Positions 6,226-11,104 of a DNA stretch of 11,104 nucleotides are shown here, in pieces. Origin of the DNA: CBFGRV01 sp965651265 (lineage in GTDB: Bacteria; Bacteroidota; Rhodothermia; Rhodothermales; VXPQ01); assembly GCA_965651265.1 (NCBI GenBank), contig CBFGRV010000086.1, forward strand, positions 1-11,104. The letters are read 5' to 3'. The notes under the pieces were generated by a model. The model did no database searches, was not told where the DNA came from, and saw nothing but the letters and a program-made list of their open reading frames with translations. Numbering within the stretch: position 1 is the stretch's first letter; every line of letters begins with the position of its first letter. Both the position numbers and the translations under genes were made by a program.

Positions 6226-7121
6226 TCCTCAATGGATTTGTCGGGCCGCAGGCGGATGAACGAGGGGTTCCGAAGCATGCCCTGGCTGCCGAACTCCAGA
6301 TACCGCACTTCGCAGACGTGCTCTGGCGCGACCCATTTGATGTCGCGGTACCCGGCCGGCACCTCTACCGGCGGAGCCGACATCTCGAGGGGCGCGAGCA
6401 GCTTCTTCAGCATGCGGATGTCATCGTCTGTGAAACCCGTGCCCACTTTCCCGATAAACCGCAGCTCGTCGCCGGCAAAGATGGCGAGTGCGAGTGCCGA
6501 GACGGCCCGACGCTCCTCCGTATACCCCACGATGATGGCATCCATTGTGCGGAAGGCCTTGATCTTGAGCCACGAGGGTGACCTCCGGCCCGGCCGATAA
6601 TCCCCGGCTGGGTCTTTCGCGACGACTCCCTCCAGGCCGCGCTGCTCGATAAACTTCCAGAGCCGATGTCCATCCTGCGTGAAGACCACGAGCTCGAGAT
6701 GCGCGTGCTTTCCGACGACCTCTCGCAAAACCTCCTTGCGTTCGATGAGCGGCATCCGGGTCAGATCCTCGCCGTCTTTCTTCAGGATGTCGAACACGGC
6801 ATAGCGCACCGCCCGATCGATCCGGCGGACGGGCCCCGTGCCGAGGTGGCGTTGCATGAGCGCCGTGAAGTCCGGATTTCCCCGACGGTTGTACAGCACG
6901 ATCTCCCCATCCAACACGCACGACTTCGCGTCCAGCACATCCGCGAAATCGAACTCCGGATAGCGCGCCGTGACGTCGCGGCAGCTGCGATTGTAAAAGG
7001 TGAGGCCTTCCTGCTTCCTGCACGTCGCCCGGATGCCGTCGATTTTGGGCTCAAAGAGGTAGCCTTCCCGATCGAGATCGGCAATCGATCCGATCCGGGC
7101 GAGCATGGGGCGAACGCACAT
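6198..7121 (-). CDS. ATP-dependent DNA ligase, LigD ligase-domain type
   Basis: A 307-aa ligase matching the C-terminal ligase domain of LigD, here a separate polypeptide. Motif I is FEPKIDGIRA, with K26 as the residue adenylated by ATP. Motif III is AVFDIL (109-114), motif IV EGVVAKD with E164, and motif V SWLKIKAF with K186 and K188. Motif VI is near RNPSFIRLRPDK (284-295) in the OB-fold. It seals nicks and double-strand breaks with 5'-phosphate and 3'-OH ends. The start ATG at 7121 shares its A with the TGA of Ku, so the ligase is probably translated by re-initiation; no other strong ribosome-binding site is seen. Its 3' end overlaps the polymerase start by 28 nt. The Ku-ligase-polymerase order with no spacing strongly supports an NHEJ operon. 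A housekeeping NAD-dependent ligase would be encoded elsewhere. Confidence 0.95.
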   Translation of the reverse strand: MCVRPMLARIGSIADLDREGYLFEPKIDGIRATCRKQEGLTFYNRSCRDVTARYPEFDFADVLDAKSCVLDGEIVLYNRRGNPDFTALMQRHLGTGPVRRIDRAVRYAVFDILKKDGEDLTRMPLIERKEVLREVVGKHAHLELVVFTQDGHRLWKFIEQRGLEGVVAKDPAGDYRPGRRSPSWLKIKAFRTMDAIIVGYTEERRAVSALALAIFAGDELRFIGKVGTGFTDDDIRMLKKLLAPLEMSAPPVEVPAGYRDIKWVAPEHVCEVRYLEFGSQGMLRNPSFIRLRPDKSIEECRLDEQRA

Positions 7122-7879
7122 CAGTTGAGGCTCGCTTGCAGAGCCTCCATGAGCGAGTCTTCGTCAAACGGCTGCTCTTCGGGTGCTTCCTCGACGGTGA
7201 TCTTCTCCTTCTTCTCCATCATCTCCTCGAGCCGGTCGGCAAACTCATCTCGGAATTCCTCGAGCTCGAATTCGTCTGCCGTGAGCTGATCCACGAGCTT
7301 CTTGGCCAGGTCGATCTCCTGCTTCTTCAGCTTGGGCGGGTCGGAAAGTACGTCGAGCTCGTTGATGTCTCGGATCTCGTAGCTGTAGTTGAGGGTGGAG
7401 AGCAGAAGCCCGGGTCCATGCGGCTGGATGGCGGCCACGTACTCCCGCTCGCGCATCACGAAACGGCCGACGGCCACCTTGCCCGCATCCTCGAGGACTT
7501 TTCGGAAGAGGAAGTAGGCTCGCTCCGTCTTCTTGGTCGGAGCACAGAAGTAGAACCGGTCGTAGTAGAGCGGCTGGATCTCACTCACGTCGATGAACTC
7601 GACGATCTCGATCCGATCCGTTTTCTCCGGTCGGATGCTGTCGAGCTCCTCCTTCGTGAAGGGGAGGAACTGCCCATCGCCGAGAGGCAGTGCCTTGATG
7701 GTGTCGTCCCAATCGACGGGTCCTTCGCATCCCTCGCAGTGGCGCTCGTAATGGATAGGCGTCATGCACTTCTTGCACAACAGCTTGAACCCCACCGTCC
7801 GGCTGCTTACGGCGGAATACAGTTTAATGGGGATGCTGACGAGTCCGAAAGATATCGACCCGTTCCAGACCGATCTCAT
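7121..7879 (-). CDS. ku: Ku DNA end-binding protein (NHEJ)
   Basis: A 252-aa bacterial Ku. It begins MRSVWNGSISFGLVSIPIKLYSAV, the hallmark N-terminus of the family, and continues with the beta-barrel core (FIDVSEIQPLYYDRFY about 95-110, AYFLFRKVLEDAGKVAVGRFV 121-141). Homodimers thread onto double-strand break ends and recruit LigD activities. Two Cys pairs, C35-x2-C38 and C48-x2-C51, flank a short loop and could form a zinc ribbon. The C-terminus is short and acidic (EEAPEEQPFDEDSLMEALQ), without the Lys-rich tail of some Ku proteins. A GTG at 7888 lies inside the ribosome-binding site; the ATG at 7879, with AGGTGG five bases before it, is the better start. Ku is the first gene of the tight Ku-ligase-polymerase set, after a 134-nt gap that probably carries its promoter, although I cannot point to clear promoter hexamers. 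Confidence 0.96.
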   Translation of the reverse strand: MRSVWNGSISFGLVSIPIKLYSAVSSRTVGFKLLCKKCMTPIHYERHCEGCEGPVDWDDTIKALPLGDGQFLPFTKEELDSIRPEKTDRIEIVEFIDVSEIQPLYYDRFYFCAPTKKTERAYFLFRKVLEDAGKVAVGRFVMREREYVAAIQPHGPGLLLSTLNYSYEIRDINELDVLSDPPKLKKQEIDLAKKLVDQLTADEFELEEFRDEFADRLEEMMEKKEKITVEEAPEEQPFDEDSLMEALQASLN

Positions 7880-7947
7880 GGTGACCACCTGGATTCTGTT
7901 TCAGGCTCCGGCCGTTTTGCGACCGCTAAACGTGTAATACCTGTTGG

Positions 7948-7969
7948 CCGTCGATGCAGTTTTCGACGG
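7948..7969. repeat. Perfect inverted repeat upstream of ku
   Basis: CCGTCGA and TCGACGG form a perfect 7-bp inverted repeat with an 8-nt centre in the 134-nt gap between the 116-aa membrane protein gene and ku. No T-run follows on either strand, so it is a poor terminator candidate. Its place about 70-90 nt before the ku start makes an operator or leader hairpin possible; function is unproven. Confidence 0.35.
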
Positions 7970-8013
7970 AATAAACTTGTTGCACTCTGCCGCTGAATGG
8001 GGCACGCAAATGG

Positions 8014-8364
8014 TTAGCGTGCCTTCGCTGCCTTCCGCTCCACCGGCCTGGAGCGGCGAGACTCGACGTAGGAGAGAATCCAGATCGCCAGCCACATGGC
8101 AGACAGGAGCCACGATTGGTGGACGGCGAGCGCTACCACGTTGACGGCGTATAGGAGATGATAAGCCCACTCGGGCGCTTCGGGAACGTTCTTTTTGAGC
8201 TGTTTCGTAAGCGAACCGGCCCCCAGCGCGATCAACTTCAGCAGAAGCATGAAGGGGGTATAGATGATGACGGCCCACCTTGCGGCTTCGGCCCCCGTCA
8301 GCACGAATAGGAGGATGACGACGGTGACGATGACGTCGACGATGAGGGCTTTGACAAGCTTCAT
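8014..8364 (-). CDS. Unrecognised small multi-span membrane protein
   Basis: I do not recognise this 116-aa protein. It has about four hydrophobic stretches: roughly residues 6-24 (ALIVDVIVTVVILLFVLTG), 28-50, 67-80 and 83-99 (SWLLSAMWLAIWILSYVE). It ends in a basic tail, RRSRPVERKAAKAR, predicted to face the cytoplasm. A short charged loop, TKQLKKNVPEAPEW, separates the two halves. It should be an inner-membrane protein with no visible enzymatic motif. No good ribosome-binding site precedes the ATG at 8364, but the hydrophobic pattern begins right at this start and the frame has no better alternative. It lies 59 nt after the DUF4112-type gene and 134 nt before ku, all on the same strand. Co-transcription with ku is possible but there is no functional link in the sequence. 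Confidence 0.65.
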   Translation of the reverse strand: MKLVKALIVDVIVTVVILLFVLTGAEAARWAVIIYTPFMLLLKLIALGAGSLTKQLKKNVPEAPEWAYHLLYAVNVVALAVHQSWLLSAMWLAIWILSYVESRRSRPVERKAAKAR

Positions 8365-8423
8365 GGCGGGTTGCTGGTTGCTGGGGAAGGTTTACTTATT
8401 TCTGGTTAGGCGGGTAGGATCGG

Positions 8424-8879
8424 CTAGATCAGGGTGGTGATGAGCCAGATGACGAGGCCGACCAGCAGCACGATGATCGCCAGCGGGACGAGCAGTACGC
8501 CGGTGAAGAAGAGCTTGTCTTCGCGGGGCGGATTGTCGCCTCCCTCCAGGCGGCGGTGCAGGAGGCGCATGTTCCGATTATTGGCCTTGTAAACGGCATC
8601 GAAAACATCACCGATAATGGGGATCGCGCCCATGGTGGCTTCGATGGCCACGTTGGCCACCATCCGAAGGAGGGTACTCTTCGGCAACCGATAGCGGGCG
8701 GCCTGGACGACGATGTAGGTCGATAGCGCCACGCCGGCCGCATCCCCGATTCCGGGTATCAGCCCGATGATGGCATCGTAGCCGATCCGGTAGCCGATTC
8801 CCGGAATCCGGATCGAGTCATCGAGCAACTCGGCTAGTCGATCGAGTCGGGCCAACCGGTCTTGTTGAGTGGGCTCCAT
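8424..8879 (-). CDS. DUF4112-type membrane-associated protein
   Basis: A 151-aa protein with the repeated features of the DUF4112 family: DDSIRIPGIGYRIGYDAIIGLIPGIGDAAG (20-49) and a related segment, VAIEATMGAIPIIGDVFDAVYKANNRN (77-103), both carrying the IPxIGD signature. A single strong membrane segment (about 124-149, FFTGVLLVPLAIIVLLVGLVIW) closes the protein. The function of the family is unknown. The frame stays open upstream into the 5S rRNA gene, so the start must be internal; the ATG at 8879 begins just before the conserved region. It has no clear Shine-Dalgarno sequence. A TACCTTTC element at 8918-8925 on the same strand resembles the TAnnTTTG box of Bacteroidota promoters, weakly. 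The gene is the first after the rRNA terminator and is followed by the 116-aa membrane protein. Confidence 0.85.
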   Translation of the reverse strand: MEPTQQDRLARLDRLAELLDDSIRIPGIGYRIGYDAIIGLIPGIGDAAGVALSTYIVVQAARYRLPKSTLLRMVANVAIEATMGAIPIIGDVFDAVYKANNRNMRLLHRRLEGGDNPPREDKLFFTGVLLVPLAIIVLLVGLVIWLITTLI

Positions 8880-8994
8880 CGGAGTATCGGCGATGGTGGC
8901 TGGAGGTATAGCAGGCCGAAAGGTACACACGGGCGGGTAGCCGTGGAAGCGTTGCTGGATGAAGTGAGAGGGGGATCGTGGGGTTTGAAACGAC

Positions 8995-9028
8995 GAAAGG
9001 CTCCCCAGACGAATCTGAGGAGCCTTTC
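8995..9028 (-). terminator. Intrinsic terminator of the rRNA operon
   Basis: On the minus strand a stem of about 15 bp (GAAAGGCTCCTCAGA pairing with TCTGGGGAGCCTTTC, one G-U pair) closes a UUCG tetraloop and runs into a short T-containing stretch (CGTCGTTTC). It lies about 10 nt after the 3' end of the 5S gene, where an rRNA operon terminator is expected. The long stem and stable loop make this a confident call despite the modest T-run. Confidence 0.9.
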
Positions 9029-9036
9029 GGACAGAA

Positions 9037-9147
<111 letters not shown>

Positions 9148-9282
9148 AGCTCGGGTGACCTATCGACCGGGCGCAAAGAGCGCCGGCGAGTTGGTCAGCA
9201 TGTCTGACACGATGAATGTTGCGTAGGCAATAGAGGTAATCAGCCGAGGTGGACGCCTCGGTCGATGCTCGTAAAACAATAA
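9148..9282 (-). other. 23S-5S internal transcribed spacer
   Basis: This 135-nt spacer holds no tRNA or gene. It contains a local hairpin CCGAGG/CCTCGG (9244-9261), another, GGCGC/GCGCC (9170-9184), and a perfect 8-bp long-range pair, ATCGACCG (9162-9169) with CGGTCGAT (9259-9266), that would bring the 23S 3' end and the 5S 5' end together. These probably serve rRNA precursor folding and processing. Confidence 0.75.

Positions 9283-11104
<1,822 letters not shown>

Noticed and set aside
7136..7996. Plus-strand open frame of 286 codons
   Set aside because: Antisense to ku, whose family signature and overlaps are clear; its composition is low-complexity and Leu-rich, as expected of a mirror frame.

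Overview
The window looks like a piece of bacterial chromosome of moderately high GC content. The 5S rRNA has the ACCTCTTCCCATTCCGAACAG-type core familiar from Bacteroidota/Chlorobiota relatives. Together with the GC content and the gene set (Ku, split LigD, DUF4112, PA0069-type radical SAM), this points tentatively to a GC-rich member of the FCB group such as Rhodothermia; this is inference, not proof. Almost every gene lies on the minus strand, so the biological order runs from high to low coordinates.

Right part (11104 to about 8995): the 3' ~1.8 kb of a 23S rRNA gene running off the right edge, a ~135-nt spacer, a complete 5S rRNA gene and a strong intrinsic terminator with a UUCG loop. 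No tRNA is seen. Next come two small membrane-associated proteins of unknown function: a DUF4112-type protein and an unrecognised 116-aa multi-span protein.

Centre (7879 to 1595): a non-homologous end-joining (NHEJ) repair island. Ku, a stand-alone LigD-type ATP-dependent DNA ligase and a LigD-type polymerase/primase form a tightly overlapping set, followed after 57 nt by a predicted DEDDy 3'-5' exonuclease of the PolB-exonuclease-like family. Then come a degenerate response-regulator receiver with no phospho-acceptor Asp, a plus-strand HhH-GPD-family protein, and a second module made of a stand-alone LigD 3'-phosphoesterase (PE) overlapping a second polymerase paralogue. The three activities that are fused in the classical LigD protein are thus on separate polypeptides, with the polymerase present twice.

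Left part: a PA0069/SplB-like radical SAM protein follows the second polymerase, then the N-terminus of a secreted protein with a C-x4-C-H haem-like site, cut by the left edge.

Working model (inference): Ku binds broken ends, the phosphoesterase and exonuclease trim 3' ends, one or both polymerases fill gaps, and the ligase seals. Non-coding points of note are a nested inverted-repeat leader before the HhH-GPD gene, a perfect 20-bp palindrome between polymerase and exonuclease, a tandem duplication of the receiver gene's 3' end, and a start-site conflict in the receiver gene. No CRISPR array, insertion sequence, tRNA or phage gene was seen.
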